Shown piece after piece: positions 15,740 to 25,577 of a DNA stretch of 64,000 bases. A program made the position numbers and the translations under genes. Each line of letters begins with the position of its first letter. The stretch's first letter is position 1. The stretch is from an uncultured Phocaeicola sp. (GTDB taxonomy: Bacteria > Bacteroidota > Bacteroidia > Bacteroidales > Bacteroidaceae), in the NCBI GenBank assembly GCA_944320845.1, contig CALUJA010000035.1:1-64000 (forward strand), written 5' to 3'. The notes beneath the pieces were generated by a model that worked only from the letters and a program-made list of their open reading frames with translations, searched no databases and was not told the DNA's origin.

Positions 15740-18067
15740 TCAGAACGGGTAGCCGATGGCGAAGTGGATGCCCATGCCGTCCTTGAACTTGGGGATGTTG
15801 TAGTAGCCGGGCTTTGCCGTCTCATACGGCACGTGGAGGGCGATTCCCCAGTCGAGACGGAGCACGAGGAAGGACAGGTCGTAACGGATGCCCACGCCCG
15901 TGCCGAGGGCAATGCTGTCGAAAAAGCGGTTGAGCGTGAACTCTGCGCCGGGACGGGCCTCGTCCTTGCGCATCAGCCACACGTTTCCGGCATCGAGAAA
16001 GACCGCCCCGTTCAGGTTTCCGCCCATGAGGTTGGACAGAATGCGGAAGCGGTATTCCACATTCGCCTCCAGCTTGATGTCGCCCGTCTCGTCGACATAC
16101 GAATAGGTGGCGTTTTCGGACGGATGGAAGCGTCCCGGACCCACGGAGCGGATGGTGAAGGCGCGGATGCTGTTGGCCCCGCCCACGTAGAACTGCTCGC
16201 TGTAGGGCGCAATCGTCTTGTTGCCGTATGACCAGATTACCCCACCCATCAGGCGGGTGGCAAGCTGGTGGTATTCGCTGAACTCGTAAAGGTGGCGGAT
16301 TTCGGACGAGAACTTGAGGAACTGTGCGAAGGGGGTGCCCAGAAACTTCTTGTCGCGCTCGCCGAACTTCTTTCCGAAGGCTGCATAGATGAGCGAGGTG
16401 ACGTTTCCAGCCGAAGTCACGGAGTTCTCCCACCAGATGCGGCTCTTCTTCTTCCGGTAGCTGTTGTCGTAGGTCAGCGTATAGGACACGGAGGGGATGA
16501 ACTGGTCGTCGAGACTGTTGAAGAGCATCGGGTTCTGGGCGGCGATGGAGTCGAAGCGCGCCGTGCGGTTCTGAAGCTTGTTGAACTCCAGGTGGAGCGG
16601 CGTAACGGTATGCTTCATGCTGCGCGAGGGCTGGAAGCTGTATGACACCTCGCCGCCGAAGGAGAGCATCTTGAAGTAGCGGGCGCGGTTCACCTGGTCG
16701 ACATAAATCTTGAAGTTGGTTTCAGACGGGAAGCGGAACGGGTCGACACGGTTGCGCACCCAAGGCAGGACAAGCCGCGGGAAGTTGAGCGACAGGGCCG
16801 CACCCAGCTCATACGAGTTCATGACCGAGCTTTCGCCGTCGACCGTCGAGCTGGTCTGCCACTCGTAAGAGCCCTTCAGCTCCAGATTCAGCGAAGCGCC
16901 CATGCGCCGGAAGTTCCGGCGCGAAAGGTTGAATATCGCCCCCGGCCCGGTCTGCTTCGTGCTTTTGGTGGTTACGTTCAGCTCCAGCTCGCTGTCGTAG
17001 GGCAGGTCGAACACCGAGTTCACACGGATGTCGAGCGTGTCTGAGCCGTCGCTGCGCGGAATGTACTGGAACTCGTTGAACTTGAACACGCCCAACCGCG
17101 CCAGCGCCTCCTGCGTATAGTCTTGCCGCTGCTGCGAATACTTCTCTCCGGCACGGTAAAGGAAACGCTTGCGCAGCACCCCGAAGCGGAGTCCCGGCTT
17201 GTCGCCCGCAAAGTAGACCGTAAAGTGGCGCGTCTTCAGCGAATCGGCGGGAGGCTCGCCGTTGTGGCCCGTCAGGTAGACCGAGGTGTGGCCGATGTAG
17301 TAGGGACGGAGCGCCTCGGCGGGCACGCTCTTCTTGGGGACAACCTTCAGGTTGACATATCCCGGACGAATCAGCGTGTCGGCCAGGAAGGTGATGAAGT
17401 CGGAACGGTAGTAGTAGTATCCGTTGTTGCGGAAGAGCGAGACGAGCCGCTCGCGCTCTTCGTTCAGCTTCGTCACGTCAAACGGGTCGTCCCTGCGGAT
17501 GACGCGTTCGGCCCACGTGGCGCGTATCAGGCTGTCGGCCCTGGGGCTGAAGCCTTCGTAGGCGATGGAGTCGAGCAGATAGCCCTGCCCCATGTCGATG
17601 TGATATTTCAGGCGTGCCTTGCGGGGATGGTCGGTGCTGTCTACCTCATAGGTCACCTTCCCGTTGAAGTAGCCGTAGTCGTGCAGCAGGTTGCTTGCCA
17701 CCTTCACCCGCGTGTCGGGATTGACGGTGGACAGGTATACGGGGTCGGACGCAAGCTTGTTGAAAATCCATTTGCCCACACCCTTCTCGCAGTGCTGGAA
17801 GCGGTTGTACACCCACAGCCCCACGGGGAAGTGCCAGCGCATGCTCCCGCTTCCGAACACGGCGTTGTTCGGCGCCACGGTGATGGCCGCCGTCGCCTCG
17901 GCCAGAGCCTTCTTCCCCATCGGCGTGTCGTCGGCTCCCGTCACGGTGGTCTTGCGCATGCCGATGTAGAGCGTCTCGCCCTCGGCCAGATTCTTGGTGG
18001 TGGAGCAGGCCGCCAGCGCAGCCGACACCGCCAGTACAGCTGTTATATGATAGATGAGTCTTTTCAT
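15740..18067 (-). CDS. tamL: TamL: lipoprotein Omp85/BamA-family translocation protein
   Basis: A 775-residue outer-membrane protein of the Omp85 family, with POTRA-like repeats in the first half (~residues 100-370) and a 16-stranded barrel in the second half (the GGANSIRAFTIRSVGPG region). Unlike TamA it starts with a lipoprotein signal (lipobox LAAC, residues ~18-21), the form called TamL in Bacteroidetes. It works with TamB to move lipids or fold proteins between the two membranes. Its ATG overlaps the tamB stop by four bases, so the pair is translationally coupled. Confidence 0.88.
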   Translation of the reverse strand: MKRLIYHITAVLAVSAALAACSTTKNLAEGETLYIGMRKTTVTGADDTPMGKKALAEATAAITVAPNNAVFGSGSMRWHFPVGLWVYNRFQHCEKGVGKWIFNKLASDPVYLSTVNPDTRVKVASNLLHDYGYFNGKVTYEVDSTDHPRKARLKYHIDMGQGYLLDSIAYEGFSPRADSLIRATWAERVIRRDDPFDVTKLNEERERLVSLFRNNGYYYYRSDFITFLADTLIRPGYVNLKVVPKKSVPAEALRPYYIGHTSVYLTGHNGEPPADSLKTRHFTVYFAGDKPGLRFGVLRKRFLYRAGEKYSQQRQDYTQEALARLGVFKFNEFQYIPRSDGSDTLDIRVNSVFDLPYDSELELNVTTKSTKQTGPGAIFNLSRRNFRRMGASLNLELKGSYEWQTSSTVDGESSVMNSYELGAALSLNFPRLVLPWVRNRVDPFRFPSETNFKIYVDQVNRARYFKMLSFGGEVSYSFQPSRSMKHTVTPLHLEFNKLQNRTARFDSIAAQNPMLFNSLDDQFIPSVSYTLTYDNSYRKKKSRIWWENSVTSAGNVTSLIYAAFGKKFGERDKKFLGTPFAQFLKFSSEIRHLYEFSEYHQLATRLMGGVIWSYGNKTIAPYSEQFYVGGANSIRAFTIRSVGPGRFHPSENATYSYVDETGDIKLEANVEYRFRILSNLMGGNLNGAVFLDAGNVWLMRKDEARPGAEFTLNRFFDSIALGTGVGIRYDLSFLVLRLDWGIALHVPYETAKPGYYNIPKFKDGMGIHFAIGYPF

Positions 18068-21000
18068 TGTCCGTCTGTTTCGTTCTTGTTTTCCTTTTCC
18101 GCTCCGTCTTCTGCGGCCGGCTGGGGCTTCTTCTTCCGGCTGCGGAAGATGAACAGCTCGCTCAGCCTGCTGATTTTCTTGCGCAGCACGATACCCGCTC
18201 CGGTCTCGGTCACTTCGCCGTCGAGGATGTTTTCGTAGTTCTTGTCATGGAATATCTTGATGTAGCGCATACCGCTGTTGTCCAGCCGGTATTCCAGCGA
18301 GATGTTGTCGATAAACGACTCGTCCTGCTGGGCGGCGTTGTTTCCGGTCGACACCTTTCCGCCGATGATTACGCTGAAGCGGTTGTTCCAGAACCGTTTG
18401 GCGAACTGGAAGTTGTAGTCGGTCTGCGTGTTTCCCCCCTGCTCGGTCTGCTCCATGCCGAAGTTCACGTCGATGGTCTTCAGCGCGCTGCCCGCCACCT
18501 TGTTTATCTGCCCTTCGAGGAAGGAGTTGAGCATGCTGTTGGCCGACATGCCTCCGCCTCCGGCCGTGTTCCCCTCGGCCAGATACATGCCCGTGACGAG
18601 CATGGTCACCGCCAGCTTGTTGCGCTCTTCGGCCGACATGCCCGCCAGCTCGTTCTGCATGGTACCGTCGTCGGGGGCCTCGAGCGTGAAGACGAAGCCC
18701 AGGTTCTCCAGCCGGTTGGTGATGCTCACGCCCACATCAAAGTTCACCGTGCGCGTGCTCTGGTCTTCCTGCGCCACCGAAGCGCGCACCCGCTCCGAAG
18801 CCTGGATGTTCAGGTTCGGGTTCATGATGTTTCCCGTCCACTCGATGTAGCTTCCGCTGCGGATGTGGAAGGTCTTCAGGGGGATGACCGGCATCTGGTA
18901 CTTCAGCTCCCCGCTCATCAGCGAGTAGCGTCCGTTGAGCAGCATGTTCCCCTCGGGCGTGTACTGGAACGAGAGGTCGCCCCCGCCCTCGAACATCATG
19001 TAGTTGCTGCCGTTCTCGTCCATGTCCACCTGACACTGCACCGCCTCGTCGATGTGTAGGGTCATCAGCATGTCCATCCCGCCCAGGGTCATGGTAGGGA
19101 TGGTATGGCGTGCGGCCGCGGCCGTATCCCTGAAGTTCACAAAGGTGACCGTCTCGCCCAGGCGGTCTTCCACCGTGAGCGGAGAGTCTTGCAGGATGTA
19201 GGTAAAGTCGCTCGTGCCCAGTATGTTGGCGTTTCCCCTCAGGGTCATCGCCGTCAGGCTGCCCCGCAGCAGGGCGTTGAAGTCGATGTACAGCTTTCCG
19301 TATACGATGGATTCCTTGGTCTTCTTGGCGTTCAGCACCTCAAAGTTGTGCGCATCCATCCGCAGGTCGAGCTGCATGTCGGCCAGGTCAGCCATGTCCA
19401 CGCTGCCGTCGATGGTGAAGGGGGTCTTCCCCGCGGTGTAGATGCTGAACCTGTCGAAGGTGAGCCGGCTGTCGGCGATGCGCACGGGGCGGTTGTCAAG
19501 CCTCAGGGTGAGCGAGGCCTGCGGAACGTTCACGCTTACGCTGTCGAGGTTAATATCTCCGTTCATCAGCGGACGGGCGGTACTGCCCGAAACAGACAGC
19601 GTGCCGTCCACATCGCCCGAGAGCGTCGCCATGCCGCCGGGTATGAAGGCGTTGGCTATGTGGAGCGGGAAATGGTGAAGACCCATTTCGGCCTCAATCC
19701 GCTCCCCGCTGCGCCCCGACGCCGCCAGATAAGAGCCGTTCACGCTGGCAATCTCTTCATTCTCGAGCGTGACGAAGCCGTCGAAGGTCTGCTCGCCCGT
19801 CTCCAAGGGCAGGTAGACGCCGCTCATCCCCCAGTTTCCCAACGGCTGGCGGTTGTAGGCCAGCCCGTTCACGCTGACATCGGCCGATACCTGCATCATC
19901 TTGTCCGCCTGCACGTAGTGGGCCTCGGCGTTGATTATCCCCGCAATGTCGGGCATGTAGGGCACGATGCGGCGGAACTCGGCGATGTCGAGCCGGTTGA
20001 CAGACAGCGTAAGGTCTTGCTGCACGGTAGAGTCGGGCGTGGAATAGAGGTGGATGCCCGTATGGTTTTCGTCGAAGATGCCCAAATCGGCCTCGATGCG
20101 CCCCTCGTTTTTCAGATAGATGTAGTTGCGCGGATTCACCCTGAACTTGCGGTAGACCAGCGTGGGGTCGCCCGGCGAGATGTGGATGCTGATGCCTTCC
20201 TTCTGAAGTCCGGCGATGAAGCCGAGGTGCACCCCGCACTCTTTCCTCCCGTTCAGGTAGTCAATCATCACGTTTGCCCGGTCGGCCCCGATATCGCCGT
20301 CGAGCGAAATGTCGAACGCCTCCTGAAAGGGCTTGTTGCCCGCTGTCACCCCGCTCTTGAACACCATCCGCCCCGTTTCAGGCTTGAGGTTGAAGTAGAT
20401 GGTGTCGAGCTCCAGACTGTCGGTGCGCAGGCTGTAGAGGTAGGCGTCGGCCTTCAGCCCGCTGGCGGGCGAGGTCTCGATGCGCGTGAACAGGCGGCTG
20501 AAGCGGATGTTCTTTATGGCAAGCATGTTGGCCAGCGGGTTGTCGTTTTTGGCGAAGATGTAAAAGGTGGCGTCGGGCAGATGCTCCTTCAGCGCCTCCT
20601 GGTCTACATACCCCGCCTTCCACTGCTCGGCCAGCATCGTGCCCAGGCGCGTGGCGCGTGCGGCAAGCTGCTCCACCCCGCCCTGGGTGCGGAAAAGGAA
20701 GGTCAGGTCGCCGGCGTTGGCATAGCTGCGGATGGAGTCGCGCGCCGTGCTGACCCCCACGTGGAGGTCTTTCGTGCGGAACGTGTCTCTTGCCGTGAAG
20801 ATGCGCACGTCGCTCACCGACAGCCGCGCGCTGTGGCTCTTCTGCAGGTCGGTAGAGAGGTGCAGGTCGATTTTCTCTCCCGTCTTCAGCGGGGCGGCCG
20901 TCACCTGCAGGCCGTACAGGTCGAGGCTGCGCACCTCCATGTTCATGTCCGCCTTTATCCGGCGGGGATGGAGCACGGCCTCGAGCCGCGAGGAGATGTC

Positions 21001-22692
21001 CATCACACTGTCTTTCACCTCCAGGCCCACCTGTGCCTTCGACTGCTTCAGCGAGGCGTCGAGCGTCAGGCCCGAGAATGTGCGGCTGCCGTACTCCAGC
21101 CGCGACAGCGCCCCTCCGGCCTCCAGCACGGTGTGCGGGGAGAAGAAGTCGAGCCCCTCGCCGCGGGCGTGCAGCGAGGCCGACACGTGGAAGAGCGAGT
21201 CGGCGGGCAAAAAGGCGTGCATGTCCATCGAGTCTACATCGATGCGGGCATGATAGGCGTCGCGCCCCAGGTCGTAGCCGGCCGCCAGCTCCACCCGTCC
21301 CGAGTCGTTGCGCAGGGCCATGTCGGCCTCCACCAGGCTTCCCTTCATGCCCGCCTTGCCGTCGAGCGTCAGGCCCGGGGGAATCGCGATAGCCCCTCCG
21401 GCCAGCGCCTCGGCGAAGCCCATGTCGTGGAAGGCTGCCGAGAGGTTGAGCGTGCCCGCACGGGCGGCGCTGTCGAGCAGGTTGGTCAGCACGCCGTCGG
21501 TCTCCACACGGAAGCTTTCGGCCATGGCGATGTTGGCCTGCGTGAGCCGCAGCTCCTTCAGACTGCCGTCAAGCCCCACCTGTATGCGGAGCGGGGCCGA
21601 CGGATAGCTGCTCACGAACTCCTCGGGCATGGCCGGCAGGAAGCGCATGAGGTCGGTCTTCCCGATTTCGGCCATCAGGCGCGCGCGCAGCGAGCCGTCG
21701 GGGTCGGAGGCGGTCAGGCTCCAGTCGGCCGAAGCCTCGAAGGCGAGATACGAGTCGGGGGTGCGCACCTCGAGCGAGGGCACGCTGATTACCCGCTCGT
21801 CGGCCACCAGACGACCTTCGGCAGAGGTTATCTGCAGTCCCGAGCGCTCCTTCATCCCCAGCTCGCGGATAAGGGCGCGTATGTGGTTTCCTTCGTAATG
21901 GATGGAGTCGATGCCGATGTTGATGTCGCTCACACGGATGTGTGAGGGGTCGAATCCGGACACCGCCGCCGGAGCGCCGCCCGCGTTGTAGTCGGCCTCT
22001 CCCTGGCGGATGCTGAAGTGCTGCACCGTGTAGGCCGACCGCCTCAGGTCAATCAGTCCGCCGCGCAGGGCCGCCTGTCCCAGCTTCACGCGGAAGTCCA
22101 TCGTGTCGAGCGGCATCTGCATGGCAAACGACACGTTCTCCAGACTGATGTCGCGCAAGTCCACCTTCCAGTAGAGCGGCTCGGAGGCCGCGGTATCCAC
22201 GCTCTCGGTGGTGTCGGCCAGACAGAGCGACAGGCTGGCGTCTTTCAGCAGCAGGTTGTTGAGCACGGCGGTCTCGGGCGAGAGGTCTACCCCGTGCGAG
22301 CGCAGGAACAGTTCGCCCACCTCGCCCTTGAGGGTCATCCCCTCCACCAGGCGGGCCGTGTTCACCGACGCGCCGGCAAGGCGCACCCCGTCAATCTCCA
22401 CCCGCTTGCGCACGAGCGGCAGCAGCTGCACCTTCACCGTAAGCCGCTCGACGTCGAGAATCGTGTCCTGCCCGTCCACCACCTGCGCCTCGTGCACCAC
22501 CAGGTCGAGGGGGAACGAAAGAGACAGGCGGCCGATACGGATGTCCATGCCCGTCGCCCCGGAGGCCTGGCGGGTGGCCGTATCCACCAGAAAGCGCTGC
22601 ACGGGAGGCATGTACAGCAGCGTGCAGAGCACCGCAAACAGTGCAAAGGGAAAGAGGGCAATCCCGATGCCCCATTTGGCATATCTTTTCAT
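18064..22692 (-). CDS. tamB: TamB: translocation/assembly module, inner-membrane-anchored bridge
   Basis: A 1542-residue protein from ATG 22692 with one N-terminal transmembrane segment (residues ~8-30), a very long repetitive beta-sheet region, and a C-terminal DUF490/TamB domain. That domain is marked by GNIMNPNLNIQASERVRA and QLNKVAGSALK-like sequence near the end. Such AsmA/TamB proteins form a hydrophobic groove across the periplasm that guides phospholipids to the outer membrane. It is immediately followed by tamL. Long open frames on the opposite strand are GC-driven shadows. Confidence 0.9.
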   Translation of the reverse strand: MKRYAKWGIGIALFPFALFAVLCTLLYMPPVQRFLVDTATRQASGATGMDIRIGRLSLSFPLDLVVHEAQVVDGQDTILDVERLTVKVQLLPLVRKRVEIDGVRLAGASVNTARLVEGMTLKGEVGELFLRSHGVDLSPETAVLNNLLLKDASLSLCLADTTESVDTAASEPLYWKVDLRDISLENVSFAMQMPLDTMDFRVKLGQAALRGGLIDLRRSAYTVQHFSIRQGEADYNAGGAPAAVSGFDPSHIRVSDINIGIDSIHYEGNHIRALIRELGMKERSGLQITSAEGRLVADERVISVPSLEVRTPDSYLAFEASADWSLTASDPDGSLRARLMAEIGKTDLMRFLPAMPEEFVSSYPSAPLRIQVGLDGSLKELRLTQANIAMAESFRVETDGVLTNLLDSAARAGTLNLSAAFHDMGFAEALAGGAIAIPPGLTLDGKAGMKGSLVEADMALRNDSGRVELAAGYDLGRDAYHARIDVDSMDMHAFLPADSLFHVSASLHARGEGLDFFSPHTVLEAGGALSRLEYGSRTFSGLTLDASLKQSKAQVGLEVKDSVMDISSRLEAVLHPRRIKADMNMEVRSLDLYGLQVTAAPLKTGEKIDLHLSTDLQKSHSARLSVSDVRIFTARDTFRTKDLHVGVSTARDSIRSYANAGDLTFLFRTQGGVEQLAARATRLGTMLAEQWKAGYVDQEALKEHLPDATFYIFAKNDNPLANMLAIKNIRFSRLFTRIETSPASGLKADAYLYSLRTDSLELDTIYFNLKPETGRMVFKSGVTAGNKPFQEAFDISLDGDIGADRANVMIDYLNGRKECGVHLGFIAGLQKEGISIHISPGDPTLVYRKFRVNPRNYIYLKNEGRIEADLGIFDENHTGIHLYSTPDSTVQQDLTLSVNRLDIAEFRRIVPYMPDIAGIINAEAHYVQADKMMQVSADVSVNGLAYNRQPLGNWGMSGVYLPLETGEQTFDGFVTLENEEIASVNGSYLAASGRSGERIEAEMGLHHFPLHIANAFIPGGMATLSGDVDGTLSVSGSTARPLMNGDINLDSVSVNVPQASLTLRLDNRPVRIADSRLTFDRFSIYTAGKTPFTIDGSVDMADLADMQLDLRMDAHNFEVLNAKKTKESIVYGKLYIDFNALLRGSLTAMTLRGNANILGTSDFTYILQDSPLTVEDRLGETVTFVNFRDTAAAARHTIPTMTLGGMDMLMTLHIDEAVQCQVDMDENGSNYMMFEGGGDLSFQYTPEGNMLLNGRYSLMSGELKYQMPVIPLKTFHIRSGSYIEWTGNIMNPNLNIQASERVRASVAQEDQSTRTVNFDVGVSITNRLENLGFVFTLEAPDDGTMQNELAGMSAEERNKLAVTMLVTGMYLAEGNTAGGGGMSANSMLNSFLEGQINKVAGSALKTIDVNFGMEQTEQGGNTQTDYNFQFAKRFWNNRFSVIIGGKVSTGNNAAQQDESFIDNISLEYRLDNSGMRYIKIFHDKNYENILDGEVTETGAGIVLRKKISRLSELFIFRSRKKKPQPAAEDGAEKENKNETDGQ

Positions 22693-22796
22693 GTTTCTAT
22701 CCCGTTTAATCAAAAAACTTATGCGAATATACAAAAAACAACCGAAAGAAGGCACATTTTATCGGCAAACTATTCGCGCGAATGCACAATTCTTCG

Positions 22797-22804
22797 TATC
22801 TTTG
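22797..22804 (+). promoter_or_regulatory. -7 element of the nucleotidyltransferase gene
   Basis: TATCTTTG lies 27 bases before the start codon of the gene at 22832; no clean -33 box is seen. Confidence 0.45.
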
Positions 22805-22831
22805 CACGAACATTAACTTTTAACTCTACTT

Positions 22832-23737
22832 ATGAAACCGACATTATTTGTACTGGCTGCCGGCATGGGAAGCCGCTACGGGGGCCTGAAGCAGCTCGAC
22901 GGCCTGGGTCCCAACGGAGAGACCATCATGGACTATTCCATATTCGACGCCATCCGCGGCGGATTCGGCAAACTGGTGTTTGTCATCCGCAAGGACTTTG
23001 AAAAGGATTTCCGCGAAAAAATCATCAGCAAATACGAAAACCACATCCCGGTGGAGGTGGTGTTTCAGGACATACACAACCTGCCCGAAGGGTTCACCTG
23101 CCCGCAGGAGCGCGTGAAGCCGTGGGGCACGAACCACGCCGTGCTGATGGGCAAGGACGTCATCAAGGAGCCGTTTGCCGTAATCAACGCCGACGACTTC
23201 TACGGGCGCGACAGCTTCGCCGTCATCGGCAAATACCTGTCTGAGCTGCCCGAAGGCTCGAAGAACGACTACTGCATGGTGGGATTCCGCGTGGGCAACA
23301 CGCTGTCGGAAAGCGGCTCGGTGGCACGGGGCATCTGCTCGACCAACGAGGCCGGACACCTGACCACGGTAGTGGAGCGCACGGAAATCATGCGCGTGGA
23401 CGGCCCGGTATGCTACAAGGACGAAAAGGGAGACTGGGTGGCCGTGGACGACAACACGCCGGTATCGATGAACATGTGGGGATTCACGCCCGACTATTTC
23501 AAGTATTCGGAAGACTATTTCGTGGAGTTCCTCAACGCCAACATCACCAACATCAAGGCCGAGTATTTCATCCCGCTGATGGTGAACAAGCTCATCAACG
23601 AGGGAACGGCCACCGTAAAGGTGCTCGACACCACCTCGAAATGGTTCGGCGTGACGTATGCGGCCGACCGCCAGAGCGTGGTAGACAAGATACAGGCGCT
23701 GGTAGACGCGGGAGAATATCCTGCAAAACTGTTCTGA
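22832..23737 (+). CDS. Sugar-phosphate nucleotidyltransferase family protein
   Basis: A 301-residue nucleotidyltransferase with the NTP-binding start VLAAGMGSRYGGLKQL (residues ~7-22), the metal-binding INADDFYG near residue 121 and the central MNMWGFTPDYF. The fold joins a nucleotide to a sugar phosphate. The exact sugar is not clear from the sequence, and the neighbours (tamB and ddh) do not define it. Close relatives are common in Bacteroidales as stand-alone genes. It ends about 85 bases before a strong shared hairpin. Confidence 0.8.
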   Translation: MKPTLFVLAAGMGSRYGGLKQLDGLGPNGETIMDYSIFDAIRGGFGKLVFVIRKDFEKDFREKIISKYENHIPVEVVFQDIHNLPEGFTCPQERVKPWGTNHAVLMGKDVIKEPFAVINADDFYGRDSFAVIGKYLSELPEGSKNDYCMVGFRVGNTLSESGSVARGICSTNEAGHLTTVVERTEIMRVDGPVCYKDEKGDWVAVDDNTPVSMNMWGFTPDYFKYSEDYFVEFLNANITNIKAEYFIPLMVNKLINEGTATVKVLDTTSKWFGVTYAADRQSVVDKIQALVDAGEYPAKLF

Positions 23738-23818
23738 AGTCCGTGAGGATTATATAAAGCTTCGAGAATCTGTGAAGATTCGTTGATGCTCATAAATGTT
23801 TTCAATATAAAAAAAAGA

Positions 23819-23862
23819 AAGCCATCCCGCACGGGGCGTAACGCCCGGTTGCGGGATGGCTT
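23819..23862 (-). terminator. Intrinsic terminator, mainly for ddh
   Basis: AAGCCATCCCGC and GCGGGATGGCTT form a 12-bp stem around an inner GGGCG/CGCCC hairpin. The minus strand continues TTTCTTTTTTTT, a strong terminator for ddh. On the plus strand the T content is weaker. Confidence 0.8.
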
Positions 23863-23889
23863 GTCTTTATCCTCTCCTTCCCCTGCTGC

Positions 23890-24789
23890 TCAGACCAGAT
23901 GAGCGATAAGCTCCTCGCGGTCGCCCGCAAGCAGGTCGATGACCGGCAGCTCAATCATGGTGTAGCATCCCGGCTGCTGCTTCATCGAAGCGCGCGCCAC
24001 GCATACCAGCACCTGTGCGGTCAGGGCAGGGTTGTTGATTTTCATGTCAAACTCGAAGAGCTGGTTGTGCGTCTTTCCCGAAACGCCCTTGCGCACCAGG
24101 TTCACGCCGTGTCCCACATCGTTCAGGTCGTCCACACACGGCACCTGAATCACGTGCGTCTCGTCGTTCACGAAATACGGGTCGGTCTTGATGGCCTTCT
24201 CCACCGTCTTGAAGTCGGCGCCTTCCTCCAGCTCCACATACACCATGCGGCGGTGGATGCCCGTCCCCACGGGGATGGTCATCGAGAGCGCGTCCTTCAC
24301 CCCGGCAATGGCACGCACGGCCACCGAGTGACCCATGCTGCGCCCCGGCCCGAAGTTGGTGTAGGTGATGCCCTTGGGCGCGATGGCCTCAAGCAGCGTG
24401 CGCACCACCGAGTCGCTTCCCGGGTCCCATCCGGCCGAGATGACCGACACCGCCCCGTGCTCGCGTGCCGTCTCGCCCAGCGAGCGGCGCAGCTGCGTAA
24501 TCTGCGTGTGGATGTCGAAGCTGTCCACGGTATTGATGCCGAGCGACAGGATGTCTTTCGCATACGCCTCCACGCTGCGGGTGGGGGTAGCCAGGATGGC
24601 CACATCCACATCCTCCAGCTCGCGGATGTCCTTCACCACCGGATAGGCGGCCAGTTCGGCCGGACAGTTTTCTGCTCCGTGGCGGCGCACGATGCCCGCC
24701 ACCTCAAAGTCAGGAGCGGCCTCGAGCGCTTCCAACGTAAACTTGCCAATGTTGCCGTATCCCACTACGGCAGCTCTGATTTTCTTCAT
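23890..24789 (-). CDS. ddh: meso-Diaminopimelate D-dehydrogenase
   Basis: A 299-residue NADP-dependent enzyme that makes meso-diaminopimelate from tetrahydrodipicolinate in one step, feeding lysine and peptidoglycan synthesis. The start is ATG 24789, giving [16 protein letters not shown] with the nucleotide loop at residues ~9-15. The substrate motifs [13 protein letters not shown] and [15 protein letters not shown] are intact, and the length is standard. It is a single-gene unit with its own promoter and terminator. Confidence 0.93.
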   Translation of the reverse strand: MKKIRAAVVGYGNIGKFTLEALEAAPDFEVAGIVRRHGAENCPAELAAYPVVKDIRELEDVDVAILATPTRSVEAYAKDILSLGINTVDSFDIHTQITQLRRSLGETAREHGAVSVISAGWDPGSDSVVRTLLEAIAPKGITYTNFGPGRSMGHSVAVRAIAGVKDALSMTIPVGTGIHRRMVYVELEEGADFKTVEKAIKTDPYFVNDETHVIQVPCVDDLNDVGHGVNLVRKGVSGKTHNQLFEFDMKINNPALTAQVLVCVARASMKQQPGCYTMIELPVIDLLAGDREELIAHLV

Positions 24790-24844
24790 ACTTTCTTTTA
24801 TTGAATGTTTAAAATGGTTTGTCTTTTTCCGCTTGCGGCGGATG

Positions 24845-24852
24845 CAAAAATA
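24845..24852 (-). promoter_or_regulatory. -7 element of ddh
   Basis: Minus-strand TATTTTTG (24852-24845), preceded by a TTG 21 bases earlier and 55 bases before the start codon. Confidence 0.5.
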
Positions 24853-24939
24853 CGCATTCGGGAGCATTTCCGGCAACAAGTCGGCGCACGATTTTCAAAT
24901 ATTTTCCCCGAAACTTACAATTTATAACTTACTTATGCC

Positions 24940-24947
24940 TATTTTTG
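24940..24947 (+). promoter_or_regulatory. -7 element of ruvA
   Basis: TATTTTTG lies 29 bases before the ruvA start; no clear -33 box. Confidence 0.4.
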
Positions 24948-24976
24948 TTCACCGAATTATAATTTGTCAGAAAAAC

Positions 24977-25573
24977 ATGATTGAATATATCAAAGGAGAA
25001 CTAACGGAAATCACTCCGGCACTGGCGGTGGTGGAGTGCCACGGGGTGGGATACGGCGTGAACGTGTCGCTCAACACCTTTTCGGCCATCCAGGGGAAGA
25101 AGGAGGTGAAGCTTTACATCTACGAGGCCATCCGCGAAGACGCCCACGTGCTCTACGGCTTCGCCACGCGGCAGGAGCGCGAACTGTTCCTGCTGCTCAT
25201 CACGGTGTCGGGCATCGGGGGGAACACGGCGCGCATGATTCTCTCGGCCCTCTCGCCCGCCGAGCTGTGCAGCGTGGTGAGCAGCGGAAACGAGAAGCTG
25301 CTCAAGACCGTAAAGGGCATCGGACTGAAGACGGCCCAGCGCATCATCGTGGAGCTGAAAGACAAGATTGGCGCCACAGAGGCCGGCACGGCCCAGCCGG
25401 CGGGCGGCACGGCACAGGCCGTGCACACCGAGATTTACGAAGAGGCCGTGGCCGCCCTCACCATGCTGGGGTTCGCCCCGGCCCCGTCGCAGAAGGTGGT
25501 GGGAGCCATCCTCAACGAAGAGCCCGCGGCCACCGTCGAGACGGTCATCAAGCTCGCCCTGAAGCGGCTGTAG
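24977..25573 (+). CDS. ruvA: Holliday junction DNA helicase subunit RuvA
   Basis: A 198-residue protein that binds four-way DNA junctions as a tetramer and loads the RuvB motor during recombination repair. The OB-fold start [20 protein letters not shown], the acidic pin region and two helix-hairpin-helix motifs ([14 protein letters not shown] and [19 protein letters not shown]) are all visible. The C-terminal RuvB-binding domain ([12 protein letters not shown]) follows a short linker. The ATG at 24977 gives the standard N-terminus. ruvB is not in the window. Confidence 0.95.
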   Translation: MIEYIKGELTEITPALAVVECHGVGYGVNVSLNTFSAIQGKKEVKLYIYEAIREDAHVLYGFATRQERELFLLLITVSGIGGNTARMILSALSPAELCSVVSSGNEKLLKTVKGIGLKTAQRIIVELKDKIGATEAGTAQPAGGTAQAVHTEIYEEAVAALTMLGFAPAPSQKVVGAILNEEPAATVETVIKLALKRL

Positions 25574-25577
25574 CGGC

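Noticed and set aside
19105..21945. 946-codon open frame opposite tamB
   Set aside because: It is the complement of the tamB frame; its composition (histidine, arginine and glycine-rich without motifs) follows from the high GC content of the real gene.
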